Assembly (NCBI RefSeq): GCF_002099425.1
Contig: NW_018344058.1
Span: 2,418,001 to 2,482,000, forward strand
Origin: Phascolarctos cinereus
Taxonomy: Eukaryota > Chordata > Mammalia > Diprotodontia > Phascolarctidae
Direction: 5' to 3'
Length of the DNA: 64,000 nt
This document shows positions 23,576 through 34,411 of this stretch, piece by piece (position 1 is the stretch's first letter; the number at the start of each line of letters is the position of its first letter). Below the pieces are notes generated by a model. That model was not told the origin of the DNA. It searched no databases and worked only from the letters and a program-made list of their open reading frames with translations. A program made the translations under genes and the position numbers.

Positions 23576-24560
23576 TTGTTGTTCAGTCTTTCACTTGTGT
23601 CCAGTTCTTCATGACCTTAGCACATCATGCCTTTTTATCCTCCACTATCTCCAGAAGTTTGTCCAAATTCATATTCGTTGCTTCCATGATACTATCTATT
23701 CATCTCACCCTCTGCCATCCCCTTTTCCTTTTGCCTTTAATCTTTCCCAACATCAAGGTGTTTTCTAATGAGTCCTGTTTTCTAATGAGTCCTGTTTTAT
23801 TATGTGGCCAAAGTATTTAAGCTTCAGCTTTTAGTATTTGACCTTCCAGTGAGTAGTGTGAACTAATTTCTTTAGATATTGATGGGTTTGATCCCCTTGC
23901 TGTCCAAGGAACTCTCAAAAGTTTTCTCTAGCACCATAATTCAAAAGTGCTCAGCTTTCCTTTATAGTCCAGCTCTTACAGCCATACACTGTTACTGGAA
24001 AAAAAACATAGCTTTGACTATACAGTACTTTGTAAGAAAGGTTGATGTCTCTGCTTTTTAGTATTCTGTCCAGATTTGCCATAGCTTTCCTTCAAAGGAA
24101 CAGGCATCTTTTAATTTCATGGCTGCAGTCGCCATCTGCATTGATCTTTGAGCCCAAGAATATAAAATCTGACACGGCTTCCATTTCTTCTCCCTCTCTT
24201 TGCCAGGAATTGATGGGACCAGTTGCCAAGATGTTAGGCTTCAAGCCAGCTGTTATATTCTCCTCTTTCACCCACATCAAGAGTTTCTTAATTGTTCACT
24301 TTCTGCCATCAGAGTGGTATCATGTGCATATCCAAGATTATTGACATTTCTCCTGGCAATCTTAATTCCAGTTTTTTATTTGTCCAGTCTTATTATGAAA
24401 TAAATAAGGTGACAATGTACAGTCTTCTTGTACTTCTTTCCAGTGTTAAGCCAATAAGTTGTTACATATACAGTTCCAAACTTTGCTTCTTGGCCTGCGT
24501 ACAGGTTCTTCAGGAGACAAAGTAAGCTGATCTGGTATGCCTATCTCTTTGAGAGATACC
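23576..24560 (-). mobile_element. RTE (BovB-like) LINE 3' part, antisense
   Basis: Read on the minus strand, ORF2 codons 'SDFIFLGSKINADGDCSHEI' followed by KR match the BovB/RTE reverse-transcriptase C-terminal region ('ADFIFLGSKITADGDCSHEIKRR'). Downstream + segments ('catcaaggtgttttctaatg', 'ccaaggaactctcaaaagtt', 'gtctctgctttttagtattc') are the complement of the rest of ORF2, ending at 'ttgttgttcagtctttcact'. It is about 985 bp, 5'-truncated and degraded. This family mobilises MAR1 SINEs, which share its 3' end. Confidence 0.85.
23760..23793. repeat. 17-bp exact tandem duplication
   Basis: gttttctaatgagtcct occurs at 23760-23776 and 23777-23793, inside the RTE copy where other RTEs have one copy. 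Confidence 0.9.
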
Positions 24561-24664
24561 CTATTCTAAAATTTCAGCCTCAGGGATCTTTGCTACTGTC
24601 CTATGACTAGAGAGTAGGCTGACAGTCTTTCCTAATAGCTTCACTGGTTGACATATTCTTGTAT

Positions 24665-24720
24665 GTGACACATCAGGATATTTTATATCCTCTGAGGAAC
24701 ATCAGATGATTATATAACCA
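24665..24720. repeat. Unassigned 56-bp repeat, copy 2
   Basis: Partner of 22620-22675. Its hairpin is better paired (tcaggatat / atatcc), and it abuts the MAR1 that starts near 24725. Confidence 0.8.
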
Positions 24721-24724
24721 ACTG

Positions 24725-24974
24725 TATAGGTGGCATAGTGAATAGAGCACTGGGCTGGGAATCAGGAAGACTCATGTTCATGAGTTCAGATCCTGCCTCA
24801 AGCATTTACTAGCTGTGTAACCCTAGGAAGTCAGTTCACCCTGTTTACCTCAGTTTCCTCATCTGTAAAATGAGCTGGAGAAGGGAATGGCAAACCACCC
24901 CAATATCTTTGCTAAGAAAACCAGAAATAGTGTCATGGAGAGTTGGACAGGACTGAAACAACTCAACAACAATG
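24725..24974 (+). mobile_element. MAR1-type CORE-SINE, sense, nearly complete
   Basis: The tRNA-like head 'tggcatagtgaatagagcac', the core 'cctcagtttcctcatctgta', then the RTE-like tail 'aatggcaaaccaccccaata', 'agttggacaggactgaaaca' and 'actcaacaacaatgaaa'. The last 40 bases match the 3' end of BovB-like RTEs, which explains how it moved. Confidence 0.88.
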
Positions 24975-25024
24975 AAATTTCAAGTTATTTTATTTGTGTA
25001 TTATATAAAATGAATAAATTCACT

Positions 25025-25870
25025 TAAGTCGGTCAGGCAATAATCATTTATTAAGTACCTTCTATGTGCTAAGTACTAGGGATACAGAAAGAGATAAGAC
25101 AGTCCTTGCCTTCAAGGAGCTCATAGTTTAATGGAGGAGGCAACAAGCAAACAAGTATGTACAAGCAAGCTATATACAATATCAATAGGAAATAATTGAG
25201 AGGGGAAAGGATTACCAGGATTAAGAGGGATTAGGAAAGGCTTCCTATAGAAGGTAGGATTTATTTGGGACCTAGAGAGACCTAGGGAAGCTAGGAAGCA
25301 GAGATGAGAAGAGAGCATCCCTGATGTGGGGAACAGCCAATGAAAATGCCCAGAGCCAAGAGATAGTTTCTTGTTCATGGAACAATAAGGAGGCCAGTAT
25401 CTCTGGATTTAAAATTACATGATGGAGAGTAAGGTGTAAGAAGACCTGAAAGGGGTTGAGGGTTGGGCCTAGTTTATGATGGGCTTTGAGGGTCAACCAG
25501 AGCATTTTGTATTTGATGTTGGAGCAGGGAAATGATATGATCAGATTCTGTACCTTAGGAAAATCACTTTAACGGCTGACAGGATTGGAGTTGGGAGAAA
25601 CTTGTGGCAGGCAGGTCCACTAGCCAGCTATTGAATAGTCAACCTTGAGGTGTTGGGGTCCTACACCAGGGAGTGGCAGTATCAGAGGAGTGTATTAGAG
25701 AGATGTTGCAAAGGTGAAATCCACAGACCTTGGCAACATTGAATATAGCAAAGGGAGGAGGTAAGTGTTAGTGAGTTGAGGATGACACCTAGGTTGTGAG
25801 CCTGGGGCACTAGGGGGATGATGGTGCCCTTGACAGTAATAGGTTTAATTTAGACTGGCATGAACATAAA
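25025..25870 (-). mobile_element. L2 LINE, antisense
   Basis: The best antisense L2 copy. It starts on + with the complement of the 3' end ('taccttctatgtgctaagta', 'ctagggatacagaaag', 'aaggagctcatagtttaatg') and proceeds through the ORF2 C-terminus ('ttatgatgggctttgagggt' and 'gatcagattctgtacctta'), ending near 'cttgacagtaataggtt'. The minus-strand reading LKAHHKLGPT is the L2 'LKALHNLAPT' motif. Confidence 0.8.
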
Positions 25871-26937
25871 ACTAGTCATTTTTTGGAAAGTCAGACATAC
25901 GAAGCATACCAAATACATTTTCATTGTATTTTCCAAGCATTCTGCATTTAGAAATGCAAACTGCTATAATGGTTGTAATATCATTGCCCAAGGCTAAAAC
26001 ATCAATTAAAGGTTTTACTGATCATGCTTATTAAAGGGGAAACCATAAACCTGCATTCTTCAATGTGTAAAAACATAATAATCTAATAGATCTAAGAACA
26101 AGTTAATTCTAGAATCATTAAGACTATCCTAATCTGAAAGTTTTAGTGGTAAAGTGAATTTCTTAGGCAATATTGCTGATCTGATGTAAGCTTTTTCCCC
26201 CAATGATTTTGAACAGTGTCATAATGAATATTCACAGAAATTTCAGTCTCTTAAAAGATTCATTTTTACATCTTTGGTTTTTGCTGATTCTTCTGTTACA
26301 AAGAAAGAAAAAGATCATCTGTGATAACTTGTCTTAAGCTTTCATTCTACTGTTTTGATTCAATGTTATTTCATAGTATTTTTGGCCAAATATTTTCATT
26401 GTATGCAACTTGGCTGAAATTTTCAGGTCTTGGTGATTCAGGTCTCTGTTACAAATATCCCCTTTCCCATTTACCTCCAATTAATCAGAATCCAGAAGGT
26501 TGGAAAATGGCAAAAACTCCAAATGATCAGACCAGAGAACTATAGCCTTAGGGGCTCTAAGTGACCTGATTCAGAACCACTCTGTGACTCTCAAAATTCA
26601 ACAATTATCCATAATTGCCTGTTATGTACAATCAAAGCTGTCACAACTGTATGCTGGAATTGTGTACCTAAAAATAGCAGAATGGAGCTTGGTTATTTTT
26701 AGCTAAATAGCTCCAGCAAACAGCAGAGAAGAGTTGTCCTTCTGCAAAGGTGTCCTCTCCAAATTAGCAGTGCCTTCTGGACCTTCACCTTCCATTGTTG
26801 CCAAGACAATGGCAGTAATGTGAGGTCTGAGCTGACCTGTCTGAGAGAGAATGCCCACGTTTTAAACACTATTTTCAGGAACCCATGATTGACCAACCTA
26901 TGATTTACATTACCACACTACATAATAGGGAAAGATC
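25871..26937. other. Intron, nothing recognised
   Basis: No recognised repeat or exon. Confidence 0.5.
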
Positions 26938-27840
26938 AATCAGCAAGCATTTATTCAATACTTACTGTGGACCAGGCACTGTGCTAGGTGCTGAGGATAT
27001 AAATACAAAGAACAAAACAATCCGTTCTCACAGGGAACTCACATTCCAATGGTGAAGACAACAAGCACATACATAAAATATATATGGAAGAAATGGGACT
27101 AGGGATGAGTGGACTTGTGATTTTATTCACATGTAGGTAACTCCTAGGTAGGGAGTCATTCACAGTTCAGATCTGCACCTATTCTGAAACTTACAGTCTT
27201 AGATAGTTGTGTAGATTACTGAGAAATTAAGTGACTTGCCCAAGATCACAGAATCATTATGTTTAAGAAGTAAAACTTGAACACAGCTTTGCCAGGCTGC
27301 AGGCAGCTCTCTATCCACTATACCACACTGCCTCTTGCTAAATAAGCCTAAAGTGAATAAATACAAATAAATGCAAAGTAGTTAAATGTTTGAGATGATG
27401 AACACTACCTTTTGGAAGGGATGAGACAGAAAGGGGAGATCAGGAAAGGCTATATGAAAAAGGCGATACTTGAACTTTGTCTGAAGGAAGAAAAAGAATC
27501 TGTAGCAGAGTTGAGGGGCAATGCATTTTAGGTATGTCAGTAGCAAATGCAAAGGCATGGACATGGGAAAGAGTAGTTTATGTGAGGAACAAAGAGAAGG
27601 CCACTGTGATTGATTGGATGATAACAGAGTGCAGATTGGAGACTTAATATCCAGTGATCCTGGAAGGCTAGATTGGGAACACATTGAGAAGAGCTCCAAA
27701 AACTAAACAGATTATATTTTGCCCTAAAGGAAATAGGGAACCATTAAAGTTGATTGAATAGGAGAGTGACTTGGACAGATCTACATTTAAGGAAGATCAC
27801 ATTGGCAGTGGTTTGTAGGATGGAACAGAGAGGAGATGAA
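26938..27840 (-). mobile_element. L2 LINE, antisense, with nested CORE-SINE
   Basis: The 3' end complement 'aagcatttattcaatactta…ccaggcactgtgctaggtgc' leads into the antisense ORF2 ('actttgtctgaaggaag', 'aaggaagatcacattggcag'). An antisense CORE-SINE piece lies at about 27190-27340 ('aagtgacttgcccaagatca', 'atccactataccacactgcc'). Confidence 0.7.
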
Positions 27841-27929
27841 TATAATTATAATAATGTCAAATTATTTGTGTCACAGATTTCATATCTACTTCTCTTGAGA
27901 AATTAATGAGCAACTGTATTTTATTTCAG

Positions 27930-28087
27930 CAACAGGAACAAGATCCTACAAATCTGTATATTTCTAATTTGCCGCTGTCCATGGATGAGCAAGAACTTGA
28001 AAACATGCTCAAGCCATTTGGACAAGTAATCTCTACAAGGATATTGCGTGATTCCAGTGGTACAAGTCGTGGTGTTGGCTTTGCCAG
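27930..28087 (+). CDS. RBMS1: RBMS1 exon C: inter-RRM linker and most of RRM2
   Basis: The acceptor is ttatttcag and the donor is ccag|gtatgt. It encodes 52 codons plus two bases of an arginine codon: the linker QQEQDPTN, the RRM2 RNP2 motif LYISNL, the first helix ([15 protein letters not shown]) and the second strand to the start of RNP1 (RGVGFA). The text is essentially identical to human RBMS1 as remembered, and [11 protein letters not shown] separates it from RBMS3 (ILRDANGVSRG). Confidence 0.97.
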
Positions 28088-28434
28088 GTATGTTGTTTGT
28101 TTTCTGTATGTTTCATTGTTATATCTGCTGTTTTATGTACCTTGTTAGATGTTTCAAAGGAATAACTAGAAAAACACTAGGGAAAAAAAGGGGGGGAGAA
28201 GCAGTGGGGCACTGATGTTGACTTTAAAGTGTTTTTGTATGTTTTCAGATATTTAAAATTTTTCCAACAAGACTTTTAAATCTGAGAAGGCAAAGTGTTT
28301 TGGAGGCCACACTGGGGAAAAGTTTCCTAGAAGAAATTGTATCAGTTACAAAGATAGTCATCATGAACACACATACACACCCATTTCAGATAATTTTTTT
28401 TCCTATTTAGTGGATAGAAATTTGTCAACAGTAA
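28088..28434. other. Start of intron after exon C, nothing recognised
   Basis: No recognised repeat or exon. Confidence 0.5.
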
Positions 28435-28676
28435 TAATAGCTGACCTTTATGTAGCATTTTAAAGTTAGCAAAGCAGTTTGCATGCGAGTTTCATTTAAG
28501 CTTCTCAGCAACCTTGTAGTACTGCAAGTATGAATGAACCCATTCTAAAGAGGTAGAAATTGATGCTCAGAGTGGTCAAGTGACTTCATCATGTTTACAC
28601 AGATAGGAAGTCCAGAGGTGGGTTTTGAACCCAGACCTACAAGTCCAGCACTTCATCCGCTATGCCTTGTTGCTTC
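28435..28676 (-). repeat. CORE-SINE/MIR, antisense
   Basis: 'tgacctttatgtagcatttt', then 'caagtgacttcatcatgt', then 'gggttttgaacccagaccta' and 'cttcatccgctatgcctt', the complement of a MIR-type SINE. Confidence 0.75.
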
Positions 28677-28708
28677 TCATTTACCTTTTTATAAAACATT
28701 TGATACTT

Positions 28709-28986
28709 GCCAGGTGTGCTGCCACAACCCTATAATTCCTGCTGCTGTGGAAAGTGAGATTAGTCTGTGCTTGAGCTCAGGAGTGCTGGGCTGCAGTGGG
28801 GTAAAGCTAATCAGGTGTCTCCACTAAGTTTGTCACCACTGGGAAGGGTGAGGGTACCATTTCACTGAGAGGTGAGCCCGATTTGGAAAGGAGCAGGTCA
28901 AAGCTCCCATGCTAATCAGTAATGGGCTGGAACCCATGAGTGTTCGCTGCATTTCCAGTCTGGGGAAAATAAGGAGACTGAGTCTC
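28709..28986 (+). pseudogene. 7SL RNA retropseudogene, near full length
   Basis: It follows 7SL RNA end to end: 'gccaggtgtgctgccacaac' (GCCGGGCGCGGTGGCGCGTG), 'tgcttgagctcaggagtgct', 'gggctgcagtggggtaaagc', 'caggtgtctccactaagttt', S domain 'gaggtgagcccgatttggaa' and 'ggagcaggtcaaagctccca', 'tgctaatcagtaatgggctg' and the 3' strand 'gagactgagtctc', with an A-rich tail to about 29022. The presence of the S domain excludes an Alu-type SINE. With 278 of 299 bases and many substitutions it is an old retrocopy, and I see no clear target duplication. Confidence 0.9.
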
Positions 28987-29023
28987 AATAAAATAAAGCA
29001 AAGTAAAATAAGTAAAAAAAAAA

Positions 29024-29610
29024 CTGATTCCTTATGATGAAAATGTAAATTGAATTCTTAAGAAAAATTAAGATGAGAAATTTGACTTTTTACATCGTTA
29101 AGCCCAAATATAACTTTCTGTGATGTGTAAGAAAATACTAAAGCTGCCTATTAATGTTATCAGACAGTGAATAAGGTCTCCATTTTTTGGAATACTCATT
29201 TCATTGTTGGGGAGGAGCCTAGTACTTAAGTTATTGGGAACTGAGATGGGATGAGTATAGATTCATTAGCTCACTTTATTTTAGCGCATGGTTCAGAAAA
29301 GTTATTACAGCATTATCAAGGAATCAGAAAAAAAATTTGGATGTGCCCCATCGATTCACTGACACTGTAGAGAAACAACCAACACTTTGATGGGGCTAGC
29401 AGAACCTATACCAAAGGATCCTTTGGGACTTGGAGGAGCTTTAATTTTGGTCAGTGCACTTAATCCCTCTACTGATGCAGGTAGACCTCCAGATGTAACT
29501 TAATAGATGACCTTCCAGAATTGTTGTGGCTGCTCAATTCGTCATCCTGTGGCCAAACTGGTAACGAGTCCACGTGAACTTAGTTTCACTAAGGGTGATT
29601 ACAGAAACCA
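29024..29610. other. Intron, nothing recognised
   Basis: No recognised repeat or exon. The 29281-29600 part looks single-copy. Confidence 0.45.
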
Positions 29611-29611
29611 A

Positions 29612-30083
29612 AAGTTCTCCCTGTGTGGTCTGTGGACTGCTGGGGGTTCCCAAGACCCTTTTGGAAGTCTGTGGGATCAAAACTATTTCTGTAATTATAC
29701 TAAAATGTTATTTGCTTATTAAAATAATCCCCCCTTTTCTAACTTTGTATCTGTAAGCTAGCCTTCTTCATATATAATATAAACTCAGTGCAACAGATTG
29801 AATAAAGAAGCCATATGAGAATTCATCTCTTCTCCATTAATCAAAACATTAAAGAGATTTGCAAAAATAATGCCACTTTCTCACTAGTTTTTAAGAAAAG
29901 GGATTTTTTTATTTAAAAAGTTGTTATAATGGATTTGTTACTGTTATTCTAAATTAATACATTTAAAAAATGTTTAATATGATGAATATTGATAGATATA
30001 ACCTACATGATAAATAAAAGCTCTCTGGGGTCCCCAAGTATAAAAGGATTCTGAGAATAAAAAGTCTGAAAACAACTGATAAC
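29612..30083 (+). mobile_element. Arthur-like hAT-Tip100 DNA transposon remnant
   Basis: The ends are 'gtggtctgtggactgctggg' with 'gtgggatcaaaactatttct' and, on the far side, 'ctctctggggtccccaagta' with 'aaaaagtctgaaaacaact'. These match the Arthur1 consensus ('tcaaaactattttcataata…ggggtcc…agagtttgaga') as I remember it. No transposase reading remains. Confidence 0.55.
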
Positions 30084-30418
30084 CAATTTTCAACACATAC
30101 CAATTTTCAAAGAATTCTAATACAATGAATATAATTAATGCTAAAAGTACACTCGATATAAATTAATATTTATTATTTTAAAGGTGCATTGGGCTCATCA
30201 GTTGGAAATAGCAATTATTTTTATATGTGTGCATGAACATTAATTTAATAGGCTTTAATATTATAAACTACCAAATAAACCAGCTTTTGTTATATTAGAG
30301 TTACATTTTACCAGGGTATGCCTACTTATACTTAATGGCATTCACATATGCACAAAACAAAATGAAAAATAAAAAGATATCTAAGTATTTATGTGTTTTT
30401 GTATTTATATATCAATAG

Positions 30419-30498
30419 GATGGAATCAACAGAAAAATGTGAAGCTGTTATTGGTCATTTTAATGGAAAATTCATTAAGACACCCCCAGGAGTTTCTG
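30419..30498 (+). CDS. RBMS1: RBMS1 exon D: end of RRM2
   Basis: The acceptor is atcaatag and the donor is ctg|gtatgt. The first base completes the arginine of RNP1 (RGVGFAR), followed by 26 codons starting [16 protein letters not shown] and ending in KTPPGVS, and the last base starts an alanine codon. It supplies helix 2 and the last strand of RRM2. [10 protein letters not shown] is the RBMS1 form, while RBMS3 has IQHFNGKYLK. Length is 80 nt. Confidence 0.96.
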
Positions 30499-30751
30499 GT
30501 ATGTTAACCTAAAATTTTATCAGCAACATCTTTCATACTTCCATACATTTCCTTGATTTAGAGTCTTCTGTATGCAATACATTAAGTAAATTTAGGTACA
30601 TATTTTTAAAGTTGCTTGTTTTGAACTATCAGATTTTTTTTTAAAAATCCAATTATTAGATCTGTTTTATTAGTGAAAGTATACCCTAGTATTATCATAT
30701 TTCTTCTTATTTTCGTTCCTTATTACCGCCAACATGGTGCCCTGTATAATA

Positions 30752-30985
30752 CATGGAACCTTGCACAGTGGATAGAGCAAAGGACTGGGGTCAGGAAAAC
30801 CTGAATTAAAATCCTGCAGCAGACACTAGCTGTGTTACTCTAGGGACATCAATTAACCTTTATGTGCCTCAGTTTCTTCATCTGTAAAATGACAAGAATA
30901 GCACCTACCTCACAAAATTTTTGTAAGGATCAAATGAATTCATGTATATAAAGTGCTCGATATGTATATGCTAGCTATTACAATC
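30752..30985 (+). repeat. CORE-SINE/MIR
   Basis: Full MIR order: 'gcacagtggatagagcaaag', 'ctagctgtgttactctaggg', 'tgcctcagtttcttcatctg', 'gtaaggatcaaatgaattca', 'gtatataaagtgctcgatat'. Confidence 0.85.
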
Positions 30986-32093
30986 CCACTTGAGAGTTTT
31001 TATTTAACTAATGGGAAGAAAGTTCAAAGATCATCTTCATTGCATATTTTGATGGCAACTGTCATGCTGTTGTTATTCAAGGGTCCTAAAATGGTTCTAT
31101 TTTTCCTTAATTTCTGTCTCCTTACTGTTCAGTGTGAAATATTGATTCTCAGGATTTGCTTATAACTTTCTTCATACAGCTGACTGGGTCTTTATCAATT
31201 GTCATACATGTCACTGTCAAATATACTAATAGTAACCATTTAGCAGATTCCTTTTGCCCCTACCCAGGTATCTTCAATAAGAATGTAATACCTCTACTGA
31301 GCACATCTTGTGTATCTGCTAGTATGAGTAGGCCTGAGTAATATTAAATGCATTTTTAAAAAAAACTCTTATAGTATTTAAAGGGTCCTATTTCCATTTT
31401 TGGTAAAGGATATAGGGAGCCATTGAACTCTACTGAAGAAAAGAGATTCAAATTAATTTGGGCCAAAAGTTATTGAAGTGAGCAGGCATTCCAAGGATAT
31501 TCATGTGCATTTGTTTTTCAGGGTTTATTTTGTTAACTCTCCAAGGCTCAGTTCCAGCTGAATTATCAGTGGCTGGAGTTAGGAATCCACGTTAGGAATT
31601 TCACTATCCCAATGAGTTTCATTTCAGAAAGAAAATAATTTATGAATATCTAAGTGACACAGACCACTCTTGGCCAGGAAGCTCTGAAGTTTGATAGCTA
31701 CTGCAACGTGTACTTCGTGATCCACTATGTTGAACTCTGTGGCTACAGGCACAAGTCTAAAGTATAATTTTTCTAAAAACATTTAAAAAAATAAAGTGTT
31801 TACCAGTATATAATAATTTCATTGAACACTGTCATAAAATAGCTTTAATTAATAAATGAATAAAGAAAGTCAACCATAAGCATATTTCCCCATCAACAGT
31901 GATTGTATTTAAAGTAAGAAAATAAAAATTTGGTTTTGCATATTTTGAAATTAGCCAACCAAGGTTCAGTAACAGAAGAGTATCAAGGCCAGGGTTGTAA
32001 AACTGGAAGCTTTTTCAAAATATGCCAAGGTCCTCAGCTATACAAATTTGAAAACTAAAACTAAATTGAAACTCTCCTTTATCAAAGCAGTAG
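30986..32093. other. Intron after exon D, nothing recognised
   Basis: No recognised repeat or exon. Confidence 0.5.
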
Positions 32094-32217
32094 GTAGCAC
32101 ACAGTAGGCATTTAATAAATGCTTATTGTGATCTGTTGTATTTATTGATGCACACAAAGTAGCACACAGTAGGCATTTTAATAAATGCTTGTTGATCTGT
32201 TGTGTTTATTGACACAC
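32094..32217. repeat. Tandem duplication of an L2/MIR-type tail
   Basis: A unit of about 65 bp, gtagcacacagtaggcattt and onward, occurs at 32094-32158 and again at 32159-32217 with few differences. The unit is the 'cacagtaggcatttaataaatgctt' tail type of L2 and L2-tailed SINEs. Confidence 0.85.
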
Positions 32218-32339
32218 CTGCAATACTCTTCCTAAGTCTGCTCTTTGCTGATGTAATTTCCTTGTTCTTTAACTTTCTCCTCTTACTCTTAATGTTCATG
32301 GAGCTAGAAGAGTTTTAGAGGAGGTGACTTGAATCATGT

Positions 32340-32505
32340 GCTGTTTTGTTTTGTTTTTGCAAGGCAATGGGGTTACATGACTTGCCTAAGGTCACACTGC
32401 TAATAAGTGGCAAATGTCTGAGGCTAGATTTGAATTCACGTCCTCCTAACTGCAGGGCCAGTGTTCTATCCGCTGTGCCACTTCGCTGCCCCCTCCCTTT
32501 TTTAA
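32340..32505 (-). mobile_element. tRNA-derived SINE (WSINE1/SINE1 type), antisense
   Basis: 'gcaaggcaatggggttacat', 'aaggtcacactgctaataag', 'tgaggctagatttgaattca' and 'tgtgccacttcgctgccccc' are the complement of the same SINE as 22685-22831. An exact 11-bp target duplication ttgaatcatgt flanks it (32329-32339 and 32506-32516). Confidence 0.9.
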
Positions 32506-32516
32506 TTGAATCATGT

Positions 32517-33788
32517 TTTATATCACAATGAGAGGACAGTTAGTTGTCTTGCTGTCTGAGTAGAGTGAGCAGTGACTAGTTGGGTCCAGGGATAGGATGA
32601 AGAAACTGGACAGCTTCCCATTCTTCCCTAAATCATGTCTTCACAGTGCCATTTTATTGTTTGTTAGAAACTAATTGCTCTAATATCAGTTAGAAGCATT
32701 TTAAAACATAAGCATAAAAACACATTAATTTCAAAACCTGATGTAAATTACGTCTGGATTATTGACACCAGTGCATATAGTAAATTATATTATTATTCTG
32801 AGTTTCCCAAGAAGCAGATTAATAGCAAGTACACCAAAAGCATTTCAACGGCAATAACTATGTTTTGTAAATAGTCAAGCCATTCTCTCACCTCTGAACT
32901 CGTACAGACTGTTATGGTCTGCACCAAACGATTTAGTTCTTAAATGCATACTGCTTTGCAACGCAGACAATCTGTTCATATGTTTTAGTATTGTCTCCTC
33001 AATTTGAATGTAAGCTACTTAAAGGTAAGAAACCTGTAACTGCTTTTCTATCCCTAGAGTGGTTATAGCACACTATTAAACACATAAGGGATATTTGATA
33101 AATGTTTGTTGATTAATGGATAGATTAACTTGAAATCTTCCATATACTCTACTAGTTAAAATTCCAAAGTTGTCTTCAGCCTGCAGAACATACTATAATA
33201 ATCTAACCTGGAGGTCATGGAATCATACATAATTAGAAGGTCCTTTTAGTAACTTCCATTTTTCTCCACCCGAAACAAGCACTTTGTGTCCCCATGGATT
33301 CCTTATGGTCTAAAAAGCACAAAAAGAAAAAAATAATAATTGCATGTCTTGCTTCTCCCTTCAATATTGTTTCTTCTTAACTGCTGCATTCTGGAATTTA
33401 ATTTTGCAAGTCCCATTATTGCTGTTAGCGTACCTCATGTTATGTGAATGTTTAGTGTTCACACAAGTCAGCTACAATTTCTCTGGGCCTGAAGAAATTT
33501 AAGAAATGTAGGTAGTTGTTCCCCTGAGAATTCAGTTAAAAAAAAAGACACATGATATTGTTTGGTAAACCTGCATTTTAAAATAAAAGAATACTTGATG
33601 CAGATCTGCTGCTAAGTATACTGTATTTCAGAATCTCAGAAGATCTATGATTTCATCCACATAGGGTCTCACAGAGGTCACTAGACCTCTACTAGAAGTC
33701 TATACAGCTTGGTGAGACTTGACGAAGGTTGTGCTCTGCTTTTTTTTGCACCACGACGAGGCGTTGCTGTAGGCCTTTAGATGAAAGA
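32517..33788. other. Intron, mostly unassigned
   Basis: A weak L2 3'-end match is seen at about 32985-33120 on + ('tgaatgtaagctacttaaag', 'ttgataaatgtttgttgatt'). Nothing else recognised. Confidence 0.45.
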
Positions 33789-34037
33789 AGGAAACAAGCG
33801 TTTGTTAAATGCTTACTATGTGCCAGGATCTATGCCAAGCACTTGACAAAAATCTCATTTGATCTTCACTGTAATCCTGGGAAGTAGGTGCTATTATTTA
33901 CAGTCTTACAAAGGGAAAGAGGTTAAGTGACTTGCCTGGGGTCACACAGCTAGTGAGGATCTGAAATTGGATTTGAACTTGGATCTTTCTAACTCCAAAC
34001 CCAGAGCTATCTGTCTACTCTGCCACCTAGCTGCTGT
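33789..34037 (-). repeat. CORE-SINE/MIR, antisense
   Basis: 'aaatgcttactatgtgccag', 'ctcatttgatcttcactgta', 'gttaagtgacttgcctgggg', 'tcacacagctagtgaggatc' and 'tgccacctagctgctg': a well-preserved antisense copy. Confidence 0.88.
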
Positions 34038-34411
34038 AAGAGGAATACCCTAATTCCACAAATAACATCTTCTGCAGATCTCATCCATGTCACATTTTTA
34101 CCACGGGTAAAATAATTTGGTAGCTTACTGTAAGTTTGTATCTTTAGCCTAAAACCAAATACTGTTTATGTCCATTTCTGTGGTATCTATATTGTTGCTG
34201 ATCTACTAAGGATGTAATTAAATGAAGGGAAGAAAAATACTTGAATTTAGTGGTATTCCCAGTCCCCAAAAAGACTACTGCAAATGAAAAAGTTTAAAAC
34301 TAAATTATCTTATGCCTCATACTCTTAAACTATATCGTAAATGTCTAAGATGTGAGCCCAGTTGCTTAGGTCCTTGAATTTTCCATTTTTCTTCATTGGC
34401 CACCCCCTCTT
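34038..34411. other. Intron, nothing recognised
   Basis: No recognised repeat or exon. Confidence 0.5.

Noticed and set aside
28709-28986. Possible functional 7SL RNA gene
   Set aside because: Many substitutions in paired regions and an A-rich tail point to a retropseudogene. No upstream promoter recognised.
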